From Cyanobium sp. N.Huapi 1H5 (GTDB lineage Bacteria > Cyanobacteriota > Cyanobacteriia > PCC-6307 > Cyanobiaceae): a stretch of DNA of 64,000 nucleotides. The stretch covers positions 274,968-338,967 of the forward strand of contig NZ_JAGQBH010000004.1 in NCBI RefSeq assembly GCF_024345535.1, given 5' to 3'. Below, in pieces: positions 1-9,941 of this stretch; the first letter of the stretch is position 1, and the number at the start of each line of letters is the position of its first letter. The notes beneath the pieces were generated by a model, which had not been told where the DNA came from, did not search any database, and saw only the letters and a program-made list of their open reading frames with translations. The position numbers and the translations under genes are program-made.

Positions 1-24
1 ATGGGGTTCTGAACCCGGCAGGCC

Positions 25-390
25 TCAGAACTTGCCGGTGAGGGCCCGGGTGGTGCGCATCAGGCCGGCGGTGGTCTCCGGCAGGTAGGGGCCCTTGAGC
101 ATCTGGCCGCCGATGCGCAGGCTGATCCCGGCCAGCACCAGGTCGATGGCGGCCACGGTCGCCGCGGCCTGCAGCCAGCTGAGGCTGAAGGCCTCGCGGA
201 TCCAGAGCAGCAGCACCAGCTCGGCCGCCACCAGCGCCAGGGTCATCAGGGTGAGGCCCAGGCCGAGCATCACCCCACCGCCCACCAGCCGCCGCTTCTC
301 CTTATCCGCCTCCTGCAGGGCGATGCGGACGTGCAGGTCCATCACCGAACTGATCAGGGCCGTGACCCGGCTGAAGTTCGGACCCGTCAT
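25..390 (-). CDS. Small membrane protein, phage holin family-like (holin superfamily III / DUF1469)
   Basis: The 121-residue product has two strongly hydrophobic segments (about residues 38-65 and 73-97) and a charged N-terminus (KEKRRL). This fits the 'putative actinobacterial holin-X, holin superfamily III' family, which is common in cyanobacterial chromosomes and does not imply a phage. Its start codon overlaps the stop of the gene that precedes it in transcription (387-863) by an ATGA, so the two are probably translationally coupled. The function in cyanobacteria is unknown; a membrane stress role is only inferred from the partner, which resembles ElaB/YqjD proteins. Confidence 0.75.
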   Translation of the reverse strand: MTGPNFSRVTALISSVMDLHVRIALQEADKEKRRLVGGGVMLGLGLTLMTLALVAAELVLLLWIREAFSLSWLQAAATVAAIDLVLAGISLRIGGQMLKGPYLPETTAGLMRTTRALTGKF

Positions 391-863
391 GCCGAACGCC
401 GACCCGACGACAGCAGCAGCCCCACCAGCAGCCCCACGCCGGCGGCGATGCCGAGGGCCATCAGGGGCCGCTCCCGCACCGGCTTCTCGATCCGGGGCCG
501 CAGGGTGGTGTTGAGCTCGTCGAGCAGGTGCTCCAGCTGCTCCTCCAGGGGCCGCAGCGAATCCACCACATGGCCGGCCTGCTCACCGGTGACGTTGACC
601 AGATCGAGGAGCTGCTGCTTGACGCCGGCGGTGGTGAGCCCGCTCTGGCGGCTGATCACCTCCACCACGTGGTCGAAGCTTCCCCGGGTGGCCTCCAGGG
701 TGTGGCGAGCCACCTCGGGCCACTCCTTCTGGATGCTGGGCAGCAGGCTCTCGAAGCGTTCCCGGAACTGGTTCTGCACCTGCTGGGCCTCGCCGCTGCC
801 GGCGGGCGCCGGGCCCGGGGCGGGGGCCGCCGAGGACTCGACAGGGGTGGTGTCCGTTTCCAT
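387..863 (-). CDS. Membrane-anchored ElaB/YqjD/DUF883-like protein
   Basis: The 158-residue product has an acidic, Pro/Ala-rich N-terminus, a predicted amphipathic helical body (about residues 35-125) and a single C-terminal hydrophobic anchor (LMALGIAAGVGLLVGLLL) followed by a short basic tail. That layout is typical of the DUF883/ElaB/YqjD type of ribosome- or membrane-associated stress proteins. The ATG at 863 is chosen because the upstream in-frame ATG adds an Arg-rich stretch unlike the family. It is the first gene of a two-gene operon with the holin-like gene. It is divergent from smc, with about 100 bp between them. The family assignment rests on architecture only. Confidence 0.7.
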   Translation of the reverse strand: METDTTPVESSAAPAPGPAPAGSGEAQQVQNQFRERFESLLPSIQKEWPEVARHTLEATRGSFDHVVEVISRQSGLTTAGVKQQLLDLVNVTGEQAGHVVDSLRPLEEQLEHLLDELNTTLRPRIEKPVRERPLMALGIAAGVGLLVGLLLSSGRRSA

Positions 864-963
864 GGGGCGCTCCGTGCGACGGCTGCACCGCATCACCGTA
901 GGAAGAAGGGCTTGTGATCGTCAGCACCTCGGTTAAATTCGGCCTGCTCGGCGCACGGGCCTG

Positions 964-3900
964 TTGGTTCACATCAATCAGGTCGAGCTCACCCACTTCA
1001 AGTCCTTCGGCGGGTCGATGACCATCCCGCTGGAGGAGGGATTCACGGTGGTGACGGGCCCGAACGGCTCCGGCAAGAGCAACATCCTCGACGCAGTGCT
1101 CTTCTGCCTCGGCCTGGCCACCAGCCGCGGCATGCGGGCCGAGCGGCTCCCCGACCTGATCAACAGCGCCGTGCTGCGGGAGGGCAAGGCCGCCGAAACC
1201 AGCGTCACCGTGCGCTTCGACCTGGGCGACTGGCAGCCGGATACGGCCGAGGACGGCCTGGACGTCCCCGAGCAGGGCCCCTGGCTGCAGCGGGGCCAGC
1301 GGGAATGGAGCGTCACCCGGCGGCTGCGGGTGGCCCCCGGCGGCACCTACAGCAGCAGCTTCAGCGCCGATGGGGTGCCCTGCAACCTGCAGCAGCTGCA
1401 GACCCAGCTGCGGCGCCTGCGGGTCGACCCGGAGGGCAGCAACGTCGTCATGCAGGGCGACGTCACCCGCATCGTCTCGATGAGCGCCCGCGACCGGCGC
1501 GGCATCATCGATGAGCTGGCCGGCGTGGCCCTGTTCGACTCCCGCATCGAGCAGAGCCGGGGCAAGCTCGACGAGGTGGTCGAGCGGCAGGAGCGCTGCC
1601 GCATCGTCGAGCAGGAACTGCTGGCGGCGCGCCAGAAGCTCGAACGCGACTGCGCCAAGGCGCGCACCTACCAGGAGCTGCGGGAGCGCCTGCACCAGGG
1701 GCGGCTGCAGGAGCAGATGCTGGCCTGGGAGGAGGCCCGCGCCCACGGCCTGGCCCTGGCCGGCCGCCTCGAGCGCCTGGACAGCCAGCAGGAGCAGGAG
1801 CGGGAGGCGATCGTCGCCGCCGAAGCCGAGGTGGTCGCCGCCGCCGCCGCCCTCGAGCAGCTGCAGGCGGAGGTGAAGACCCTGGGCGAAGACCAGTTGC
1901 TGGCGGTGCAGGCCGAACTGGCCGGCCTCGAGACCAGTGGCCGTGAACTGGCCCGCCAGGCGGAGCTCCATGGCCAGCAGGCCGAGGAACTGCAGCGCCG
2001 CCGCCAGCAACTGCAGCAGAACCAGGCGGAGCTGCGCCGGCAGCAGCAGGCCCTCGGTGAGCGGGCCGACGACGGCGCCATCGACCGCGCCGAGGCCCTC
2101 TGCCGCGACGCCGAAGCGGCGGTGGAGCTCTCCCGGCGCCGCCTCGGGGAGGTGGCCGGACGTTCCGGCAGCTGGCTGGAGGAGCAGCAGGAGCGCAGCC
2201 GCCGGCGCCAGGAGCTGCAGGAGCGGCTCGCCCCCCTGCTAGCCGAACGCCAGCAGCTGGAGGAGCGGCTGCGGCAGGCGGGCGAGCGGCTCGAGGAACT
2301 GGGCGGCGAGGAACTCCAGGAGGACGCGGCCCATGGGGAGGCCGCCGCCGCCCTGGCGGCCCTCGCCGAGCAGGAGCGCAGCCTGCGGGCCGCCCTGGAG
2401 GAACGCCAGGAGCGGGCCCGGGAGCTGGCCGAGGCCGTGGCGCTGCAGCAGCGCACCCGCGTGCGGCTGGAGCAGGAGCAGACCAGCCTGGAGCGGGAGA
2501 TCGCCCGCCTCGACAGCCGCCGCGAGACCCTGCAGGAGAGCCGCGGCACCGGCGCCCTGCGCCTGCTGCTGGAGGCGGGGCTGGAGGGGATCCACGGCTC
2601 GGTGGCCCAGCTGGGTGAAGTGGAGGAGCGGCTGCGGGTGGCCCTGGAGGTGGCGGCGGGGGGGCGCCTGGCCCAGGTGGTGGTGGAGGACGACCGCATC
2701 GCCGCCCGGGCGATCGAGCTGCTCAAGAGCCGCCGCGCCGGCCGCCTCACCTTCCTGCCCCTCAACCGCATCCGCGGTGGCAGCGGGGGCACAGGGGGGG
2801 CGGCCCTGCAGCGGGGCGGCGCCGGCGGCAGTGGCGGGGTCGGGGCTGGCGGGCTGGTGGGGCGGGCGGTGGATCTGATCCGCCACGAGCCCGTCTACGC
2901 CGACGTGTTCCGCTACGTCTTCGGCGACACGCTGGTGTTCGCCACCCTGTCCGACGCCCGCCGGGAACTGGGCCGCTGCCGGGCCGTGACGCTGGAGGGG
3001 GAACTGCTGGAGAAGAGCGGCGCCATGACCGGCGGCAGCCTGCAGCAGCGCTCGGGCCAGCTGGGCTTCGGCCGCAGCGGCGACGGCGATGAGGCCGAGC
3101 CGCTGCGGCAGCGGCTGCTGGAGCTGGGGGAGAGCCTGCTGGCCTGCCGCCGCCGCGAAGCCGAGCTGGGCCGGAGCCTGGAGGAAATCCGGCCGGCCCT
3201 GCTGGAGCTGCAGCAGCGCCAGGCCGCCCTCCAGGCCGAACGGGGCGCCGCCGAGCGCACCCTGGCCCCGCGGCAGCAGCGCCGCGACCAGGTGGCCGGC
3301 CGGCGGCGGCAGTTGCAGGAGGCCCACCAGGCCGACCGCGGCCGGATGGACGTGCTCGATCAGACCCTGCCCCCCCTGCGCCAGGCCCTGGCGGAGCTGG
3401 AGGAGGCCGAGCGCGCCGCCAGCGGCAACGACGACAGTGCCCGCTGGCAGGGGCTGCAGGGGGAGCTGGAGCGGGCCGACCGGGCCCTGGTGGAGGCCCG
3501 GCGCCAGCGGGACGACCTGGAGGCGGAACGGCGCGACCGGGCCCTGGGGGCGGAGCGGCTGGGCAGCCAGCTGGAGGCCGTCGCCGGGGAGGAACGGCGG
3601 CTGGTGGAGGCGGTGCAGGCCCTGGTGGCCGAGCGCCAGCTCTGGAAGGAACGCCACCAGGCGGAGCAGGAGCGCCGCACCCTGCTGGAGCGGCAGCAGA
3701 GCGAGCTGCAGACCCGCTTCGGCGAACGGCGCCGCGCCCGCGACGGGGCCGAAGCCCACCTGGCGGGCCAGCGCCAGGCCCTGCAGCAGCGCCAGTGGGA
3801 GCTGCAGCGGCGCCAGGAGGAGCGGCTGGCCCTGGCCGAGGAGCAGCGCAGCCACGGCCTGCGGCTGGCCCAGATGGAACGGGAGCTGCCCGACCCCCGC

Positions 3901-4578
3901 CCCGGGCTGCCAGAGGAGGTGCGCGAGGCCGGCCTCCATGCGCTGCAGCAGAGCCTGCGCAGCCTGCAGCAGCGCATGGAGGCCCTTGAGCCGGTCAACA
4001 TGCTCGCCCTCGAGGAGCTGGAGCAGCTGGAGCAGCGGCTGGCCGACCTGGACGACCGGCTGGAGGTGCTCAGCAAGGAGCGGGAGGAGCTGCTGCTGCG
4101 GATCGAGACCGTGGCCACCCTGCGCCAGGAGGCCTTCATGGAGGCCTTCCGGGCCGTCGACGGCCATTTCCAGACGATCTTCGCCGGCCTCTCCGACGGC
4201 GAGGGCCACCTGCAGCTGGAGAACCCCGAGCAGCCCCTCGAGGGCGGCCTGACCCTGGTGGCCCACCCCAAGGGCAAGGCGGTGCGGCGGCTCGCTTCGA
4301 TGTCGGGTGGTGAGAAATCCCTGACCGCCCTCAGCTTCCTCTTCGCCCTGCAGCGCTTCCGTCCCTCGCCCTTCTATGCCCTCGATGAGGTCGACAGCTT
4401 CCTGGACGGGGTGAACGTGGAGCGGCTGGCGGCCCTGATCGCCGCCCAGGCCCACCAGGCCCAGTTCATGGTCGTCAGTCACCGCCGGCCGATGATCGCC
4501 GCGGCCACCCGCACCATCGGCGTCACCCAGGCCCGCGGCTCCCATACCCAGGTGGTCGGTTTGCCGCCGGCGGCCTGA
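964..4578 (+). CDS. smc: Chromosome segregation protein SMC
   Basis: The 1204-residue product is an ATP-dependent chromosome condensin that bridges and organises DNA with ScpA/ScpB. The N-terminal head carries Walker A GPNGSGKS at residues 32-39. Two very long Gln/Glu/Arg-rich coiled coils flank a hinge at about residues 535-690. The C-terminal head carries the ABC signature SMSGGEKSL and Walker B with D-loop FYALDEVDSFLDG. The length matches bacterial SMC. The start is TTG, giving MVHINQVELTHFKSFGG, the usual SMC N-terminus; no ATG is available nearby. The hinge contains a Gly/Ser-rich insertion around residues 605-635 (GGSGGTGG, GGAGGSGG) that looks like a flexible loop. The upstream gene is divergent. 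Confidence 0.97.
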   Translation: MVHINQVELTHFKSFGGSMTIPLEEGFTVVTGPNGSGKSNILDAVLFCLGLATSRGMRAERLPDLINSAVLREGKAAETSVTVRFDLGDWQPDTAEDGLDVPEQGPWLQRGQREWSVTRRLRVAPGGTYSSSFSADGVPCNLQQLQTQLRRLRVDPEGSNVVMQGDVTRIVSMSARDRRGIIDELAGVALFDSRIEQSRGKLDEVVERQERCRIVEQELLAARQKLERDCAKARTYQELRERLHQGRLQEQMLAWEEARAHGLALAGRLERLDSQQEQEREAIVAAEAEVVAAAAALEQLQAEVKTLGEDQLLAVQAELAGLETSGRELARQAELHGQQAEELQRRRQQLQQNQAELRRQQQALGERADDGAIDRAEALCRDAEAAVELSRRRLGEVAGRSGSWLEEQQERSRRRQELQERLAPLLAERQQLEERLRQAGERLEELGGEELQEDAAHGEAAAALAALAEQERSLRAALEERQERARELAEAVALQQRTRVRLEQEQTSLEREIARLDSRRETLQESRGTGALRLLLEAGLEGIHGSVAQLGEVEERLRVALEVAAGGRLAQVVVEDDRIAARAIELLKSRRAGRLTFLPLNRIRGGSGGTGGAALQRGGAGGSGGVGAGGLVGRAVDLIRHEPVYADVFRYVFGDTLVFATLSDARRELGRCRAVTLEGELLEKSGAMTGGSLQQRSGQLGFGRSGDGDEAEPLRQRLLELGESLLACRRREAELGRSLEEIRPALLELQQRQAALQAERGAAERTLAPRQQRRDQVAGRRRQLQEAHQADRGRMDVLDQTLPPLRQALAELEEAERAASGNDDSARWQGLQGELERADRALVEARRQRDDLEAERRDRALGAERLGSQLEAVAGEERRLVEAVQALVAERQLWKERHQAEQERRTLLERQQSELQTRFGERRRARDGAEAHLAGQRQALQQRQWELQRRQEERLALAEEQRSHGLRLAQMERELPDPRPGLPEEVREAGLHALQQSLRSLQQRMEALEPVNMLALEELEQLEQRLADLDDRLEVLSKEREELLLRIETVATLRQEAFMEAFRAVDGHFQTIFAGLSDGEGHLQLENPEQPLEGGLTLVAHPKGKAVRRLASMSGGEKSLTALSFLFALQRFRPSPFYALDEVDSFLDGVNVERLAALIAAQAHQAQFMVVSHRRPMIAAATRTIGVTQARGSHTQVVGLPPAA

Positions 4579-4670
4579 GCCGACCGCGTGGGCCACAATG
4601 GGCCGACCAGGCTGTTCCAGGCCGTGAAGTCGCTCCCGTTCCCCCTGCCGTCCAGCCCCGATCTCCGGAT

Positions 4671-5888
4671 TTGACCTCCCCGATTCCCCCCTCCACCGAG
4701 CCCGCCGCCCCCAGCGACCGCCTCTGGCTGCGCTCCGAACTGATGGGCACCCAGGTCATCACCCGGGACACCGGCCGCCGCCTGGGCGTCGTCGGCGAGG
4801 TGGTGGTCGACATCGACCGGCGTGAGGTGATCGCCCTCGGCCTGCGGGACAACCCCCTCACCCGTTTCCTGCCGGGCCTGCCCCGCTGGATGCCGCTCGA
4901 CCGCATCCGCCAGGTGGGTGACGTGATCCTGGTGGATTCAGCCGACTCCCTGGCCGAGGGGTTCAACCCCGAGCGCTACAGCAAGGTCATCAACTGCCAG
5001 GTGATCACCGAGTCCGGCGAACAGCTGGGCCGGGTGCTCGGCTTCAGCTTCGACATCGAGACCGGCGAACTCACCACCCTGGTGATCGGGGCCCTCGGCG
5101 TTCCCCTGTTGGGGGAAGGGGTGCTCAGCACCTGGGAAATGCCGGTGGGGGAGGTGGTCAGCAGCGGCCCGGACCGGATCATCGTCTACGAGGGGGCCGA
5201 GGAGAAGCTCAAGCAGCTCGGCACCGGCCTGCTGGAGAAGCTGGGCATCGGCGGCGCCAGCTGGGAGCAGGAGGAGCGGGACCGGTTCCGCACTGGAGCC
5301 GTTCCCGCCGAGAACCAGCTGCCGGCGGGCCAGCCCACCGTCCAGGAGCAGCGCCGGATCCAGCCAGCCGCCAGCCGCAGCTTCCAGCCCGCCGAGGAGC
5401 TGGAGTACGTGGAACTGGAGGAACGGCGCGAGCGGGAGCCCCTGCGCCAGCGCCGCTACCTCGACGACGACCTGCCGGAACCGCGCCAGCGCCCCGAAGC
5501 CCGCCCGGCCGAGTCCTACGGGCGCGAGAGCGAGCGGCGGGAGAGGGTGACGCCGGACCGCTACGACGACCGCATTCCTGACCGCACGCCCGATCGCAAC
5601 CCGCCCCAGCGCTACGGCGAGGAGCGTCCCGCCGGGGGGCGCTACAGCGACGACCGTTATCCCGAAGATCGCTATAGCGACGATCGCAACGCCGATGACC
5701 GTTACCCCGAGGAGCCCTACCGGCCCGAGCGCGGTTACGAGCCGGAGCCGGATCGTCCAGAGCCGCCCCGGGGCCGGGAACCCCAGCGGGACCCCTACGC
5801 TCCCCCAGCCCAGGCTCCGCCCCGGGAGGTCCCCCGCGCCAGGGAGCCGGTGGATGTGGAGCCCGAGATCCTCGACGACCCCTGGTGA
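4671..5888 (+). CDS. PRC-barrel domain protein with long charged disordered tail
   Basis: The 405-residue product has two PRC-barrel-like modules. The first is at about residues 18-95 (SELMGTQVITRDTGRRLG through VGDVILVDSADSL). The second is at about residues 105-180 (NCQVITESGEQLGRVLGFSF). PRC barrels occur in RNA-maturation (RimM) and photosynthetic-assembly contexts, so the role here is open. From about residue 260 the protein is low complexity, rich in Arg, Asp, Glu, Pro and Tyr with repeated RYSDDRYPEDRY-type units. The start is TTG at 4671; an ATG 24 codons later (4743) would remove the beginning of the first barrel and is less likely. The gene converges on msrB with 18 bp between the stops. 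Confidence 0.85.
   Translation: MTSPIPPSTEPAAPSDRLWLRSELMGTQVITRDTGRRLGVVGEVVVDIDRREVIALGLRDNPLTRFLPGLPRWMPLDRIRQVGDVILVDSADSLAEGFNPERYSKVINCQVITESGEQLGRVLGFSFDIETGELTTLVIGALGVPLLGEGVLSTWEMPVGEVVSSGPDRIIVYEGAEEKLKQLGTGLLEKLGIGGASWEQEERDRFRTGAVPAENQLPAGQPTVQEQRRIQPAASRSFQPAEELEYVELEERREREPLRQRRYLDDDLPEPRQRPEARPAESYGRESERRERVTPDRYDDRIPDRTPDRNPPQRYGEERPAGGRYSDDRYPEDRYSDDRNADDRYPEEPYRPERGYEPEPDRPEPPRGREPQRDPYAPPAQAPPREVPRAREPVDVEPEILDDPW
5540..5745 (+). repeat. Low-complexity coding repeats in the PRC-barrel protein tail
   Basis: Degenerate short repeats encode variations of R-Y-[SP]-[DE]-D-R-[YN]. Successive units read GGRYSDDR, YPEDR, YSDDR, NADDR, YPEE. They form a charged, probably disordered, tail. 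Such segments commonly vary in copy number between strains. Confidence 0.6.
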
Positions 5889-5906
5889 AAGGGCAGCCGC
5901 CCCGCC

Positions 5907-6323
5907 TCAGCCCTCGTTGAACTGCAGCGACGCCGAGTTGACGCAGTAGCGCAGGCCGGTGGGGGTGGGCCCGTCGTTGAAGACGTGGCCGAGATGGGCG
6001 TCGCAGGTGGCGCAGCGGATCTCGGTGCGCTCCATGCCGTGGGAGCGGTCGGTGTGGGTGGTGATCGCTCCGTCGCTCACCCCCTGCCAGAAGCTGGGCC
6101 AGCCAGTGCCGGAATCGAACTTGCTGGCGGAACTGAACAGCTCGCTGCCGCAGCAGACGCAGTGGTACATCCCGGTGGCCTTGTTGTTCCAGTAGGCGCC
6201 GGTGAAGGCCCGCTCGGTGCCCCCCTCACGGGCCACCCGGTACTGCTCGGGCGTCAGCTTGGAGCGCCAGTCGGCATCGGCGGGCACGGTGCTGGCTGAG
6301 GTGGTGGAATCGCTCGGCTGCAT
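5907..6323 (-). CDS. msrB: Peptide-methionine (R)-S-oxide reductase MsrB
   Basis: The 138-residue enzyme reduces methionine-R-sulfoxide in oxidised proteins. It has two CxxC zinc-binding pairs (C55/C58 in HCVCCG and C104/C107 in CATC), the family motif GTGWPSFW (71-78), and RYCVNS with the catalytic Cys127 near the C-terminus. The ATG at 6323 is chosen because the frame upstream turns into Pro/Arg/Gly-rich translation of the neighbouring gene's antisense. The gene is complete and of normal length, and probably protects against photo-oxidative damage. Confidence 0.96.
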   Translation of the reverse strand: MQPSDSTTSASTVPADADWRSKLTPEQYRVAREGGTERAFTGAYWNNKATGMYHCVCCGSELFSSASKFDSGTGWPSFWQGVSDGAITTHTDRSHGMERTEIRCATCDAHLGHVFNDGPTPTGLRYCVNSASLQFNEG

Positions 6324-6361
6324 GGTGGCGAGCCCCGCATGGGGCCATGGTGATCTGAATC

Positions 6362-7660
6362 CTATCCAGATCGCACCGGCACCCCGGAGCGCTCCGGCGG
6401 CGGCAGCAGACCCCGCACCATGGCCGCCACCGCCGCCACGGCGCCCGGCTGGCCCCGCAGGCTGCGCAGGTCGTCGGCCATGGCCGCCAGGCGCTCGGGA
6501 TGCTCCAGCCAGTCGGCGGCCTCGGCGGCGATCTGGGCCGGTTCGATCGGCCCCACCCGCTCCGGCACCACGGCGCGGCCGGCGGAGATGTTGGGCCAGG
6601 CCAGGAAGCCGCGGTGGCGCATCCGCCAGGCGGTGAGGGCCACCCCCACCAGACGCCGCAGCAGGGGCAGCCGGGCCACCAGCCCCATCCAGCCGTCCCA
6701 GGCCTGCATCACCGCCAGGTGCTGGGTGGGAACCAGCACGATCATCGGCACGGCCAAGGCCCCCAGCTCGGCGGTGTTGGCCCCCACCGTGGTGAGCGCC
6801 AGGGCGCACTGACTCAGGGCGGCATGGGCGGGATGGCGCTCCAGCAGCAGGATGCGGGTGCCGGCCGCCGTGACGATCTCGTCGCCCTGGAGTTCGGGCT
6901 CGCCGGCCCCCCGGAGGCGGTTCAGCGGGTTGGAGGGGCCGCCGTAGGCCAGCAGTTCCCGCACCGAGGTGGTGGGGGCCACCGGCAGCAGGAAGCGGCA
7001 GCCGGGCCGCAGGGCCGCCAGCCGGTCGGCGGTCTCCAGCAGGAAGGGCACCCCCACCAGCAGCTTGGCCCGCTTCGAGCCGGGCAGCAGGGCCACCCAG
7101 TCGCCGGGCGGGAGGGGATCGTCCTGGCGGGCCAGGGTCGAGAGATCGGCCATCAGGTCTCCCACCACCGTGGCCCGCTGCCGCCAGCGGGGGGCCAGGC
7201 GGCCGGCGGCGGTGGGCCCCATCACGGCGATGCGGTCGTTCCAGCGGGGCCAGCGGGCCACCCATTCGGCATAGGTGAGGTGGCGGTAGCCCAGACGGGC
7301 CGACAGCAGCACGGTCCAAAACTGGTCGCCGCCGAGGAACACCACCACGCCCCGCTCGGGCCAGGGGCCGTGGCGGCGGGGCCGCAGCAGCATCCACCAG
7401 AACCGGGAGGCCGGCAGCACCCGCTCGAACAGCCCCCACTCCTGGGCCACCCGATGCTCCGCACCGGTGGCGTTGGGGCACGGGACGAGGACCAGCCGCA
7501 GGCTGCAGGGGGCGGCCGGATCGCGGGGCCGCAGGGGCTGCAGCCGATGGAGCTGCTCGGCCAGCGGGCGCACCCAGGTGCTCAGCTCCCCGGGGCCGTT
7601 GCTGACCAGCACGATCGCGCTCGCGGCGGCTGGAGCGGAGACCGGCGACGGCTGGGTCAA
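6362..7660 (-). CDS. Lipid-A-disaccharide synthase-related glycosyltransferase
   Basis: The 432-residue product has an N-terminal Rossmann-like half starting [15 protein letters not shown], a phosphate/nucleotide-binding style loop [10 protein letters not shown] near the middle, and [22 protein letters not shown] in the C-terminal half. These match cyanobacterial LpxB-like (GT19-related) proteins. These organisms lack classical lipid A, so the true substrate is unknown. The frame is open past the tRNA-Leu gene at 7703-7784, so the real start must lie downstream of the tRNA. A TTG at 7660, just before the conserved N-terminus, is preferred. Confidence 0.8.
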   Translation of the reverse strand: MTQPSPVSAPAAASAIVLVSNGPGELSTWVRPLAEQLHRLQPLRPRDPAAPCSLRLVLVPCPNATGAEHRVAQEWGLFERVLPASRFWWMLLRPRRHGPWPERGVVVFLGGDQFWTVLLSARLGYRHLTYAEWVARWPRWNDRIAVMGPTAAGRLAPRWRQRATVVGDLMADLSTLARQDDPLPPGDWVALLPGSKRAKLLVGVPFLLETADRLAALRPGCRFLLPVAPTTSVRELLAYGGPSNPLNRLRGAGEPELQGDEIVTAAGTRILLLERHPAHAALSQCALALTTVGANTAELGALAVPMIVLVPTQHLAVMQAWDGWMGLVARLPLLRRLVGVALTAWRMRHRGFLAWPNISAGRAVVPERVGPIEPAQIAAEAADWLEHPERLAAMADDLRSLRGQPGAVAAVAAMVRGLLPPPERSGVPVRSG

Positions 7661-7692
7661 GAGAACCGCAGGTTCCGGGGGACGGGGCTGGA

Positions 7693-7702
7693 GAAGAAAA
7701 AA
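7693..7702 (-). terminator. T-rich run directly after tRNA-Leu
   Basis: Read on the minus strand, the tRNA's discriminator base is followed immediately by TTTTTTCTTC. With the tRNA fold acting as the structure, this could end transcription of the tRNA ahead of the LpxB-like gene. It also shows that no CCA end is encoded. Confidence 0.4.
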
Positions 7703-7784
7703 TGCGGATGGCGAGACTTGAACTCGCAAGGCCGAAGCCACACGCCCCTCAAACGTGCGTGTCTACCAATTCCACCACATCCGC
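7703..7784 (-). tRNA. tRNA-Leu (anticodon GAG)
   Basis: On the minus strand the sequence folds as a class II tRNA. The 7-bp acceptor stem is GCGGATG/CATCCGC. The D-arm region is GGTGGAATTGGTAGAC. The anticodon stem CACGT/GCGTG encloses loop TTGAGGG with anticodon GAG. There is a variable arm (TGGCTTCGGCC) and a T-loop GTTCAAGTC. The long variable arm and D-arm match bacterial tRNA-Leu. CCA is not encoded. The gene sits between the LpxB-like gene (same strand) and accC (opposite strand). Confidence 0.95.
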
Positions 7785-7943
7785 GTGGTCGGATCGGGCC
7801 GGGGCCTTCACCGACTGAGCAATATACGCACAGGCTTCCCCACCCCCGGCGACCCCCATGCGGGGGTGGTGCCGGTGAGCACTGATACAGTCCGCCCCGG
7901 CACGGCCGCACCCCCGCCAGCCCCTTCGCCCGGACCTGCACGG

Positions 7944-9293
<1,350 letters not shown>

Positions 9294-9324
9294 GCGGGGC
9301 CCAGCTCAGCCTCCGGGCCCCAGC

Positions 9325-9654
9325 TCAGCCCACGGCCTGGCTGCGCAGCAAAGCGAGGGTGACCAGCCCCTGCTGACCCACCAGCAGCTCCCGCAGCAGG
9401 CTGATCAGCCCCACCCAGACCACCGGGGTCACATCGACACCGCCGATGGGCTGGATCAGGCGGCGGGTGAGGGCCAGCACGGGCTCGGTGGGCGCACCCA
9501 CCACCCGCATCACCCCCTTGGTGAGGTCCACGCTCGGGTACCAGGTGAGGACGATTCGGAACAGGAACAGCAGGGTCCAGCCCGCCAGGAGCAGCCCCAG
9601 GGCCAGGTGCAGCAGGGGCAGGAGGGCCGGTGCGGAAAGGGCCGGGGCCGTCAC
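9325..9654 (-). CDS. YggT family membrane protein
   Basis: The 109-residue product has two hydrophobic helices (about residues 10-35 and 75-100). Between them lies the YggT signature region FRIVLTWYPSVDLTKG...APTEPVLALTRRLIQPIGGVDVTP. YggT/YlmG/CcmB-like proteins take part in thylakoid or cell-division membrane organisation in cyanobacteria and plastids; the exact role here is inferred only. The gene converges with accC. Confidence 0.92.
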   Translation of the reverse strand: MTAPALSAPALLPLLHLALGLLLAGWTLLFLFRIVLTWYPSVDLTKGVMRVVGAPTEPVLALTRRLIQPIGGVDVTPVVWVGLISLLRELLVGQQGLVTLALLRSQAVG

Positions 9655-9739
9655 AAAGCTCTAAGCGTCGGAACCCCGATCGTAGGAAGCCGCCGTCACT
9701 GCCTAGGATCCGCCGAGCTGTCCGGCGCGACCCCCTGCC

Positions 9740-9862
9740 ATGACCCCTTCCCTCGCCAACTTCCTCAGCAGCCTCGGTTGGGGCGCGGTCATCGTGGTGA
9801 TCCCCATCTCCATCGCCCTGGTGCTGATCAGCCAGAACGACCAGCTCGACCGGCGCCTCTGA
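9740..9862 (+). CDS. psbX: Photosystem II protein PsbX
   Basis: This 40-residue protein starts [15 protein letters not shown], continues through one transmembrane helix ([15 protein letters not shown]) and ends [10 protein letters not shown]. Length, single helix and the SQND..RR tail match picocyanobacterial PsbX, a small photosystem II subunit near the QB/plastoquinone channel. It lies between yggT (divergent) and ycf66. Confidence 0.92.
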   Translation: MTPSLANFLSSLGWGAVIVVIPISIALVLISQNDQLDRRL

Positions 9863-9941
9863 TCCGACGGGCCCCCTGCGCCTGCCGGTGACACGGTGGG
9901 CGCGGTCCTTAGAGTGGGGCCCGTCGCCCGGGTGAACCGCC

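Noticed and set aside
25..390. Holin-like gene as a sign of a prophage
   Set aside because: No other phage genes are nearby. Members of this family are common chromosomal genes, and this one is coupled to an ElaB/YqjD-like gene.
2239..4596. Open frame of about 785 codons antisense to smc
   Set aside because: The product is Leu/Gln/Gly-rich without domains. It exists only because the coiled-coil coding sequence of smc is GC-rich.
7661..7741. N-terminal extension of the LpxB-like protein
   Set aside because: It would place coding sequence across the tRNA-Leu gene, and the added residues are not conserved-looking. A TTG after the tRNA is a better start.
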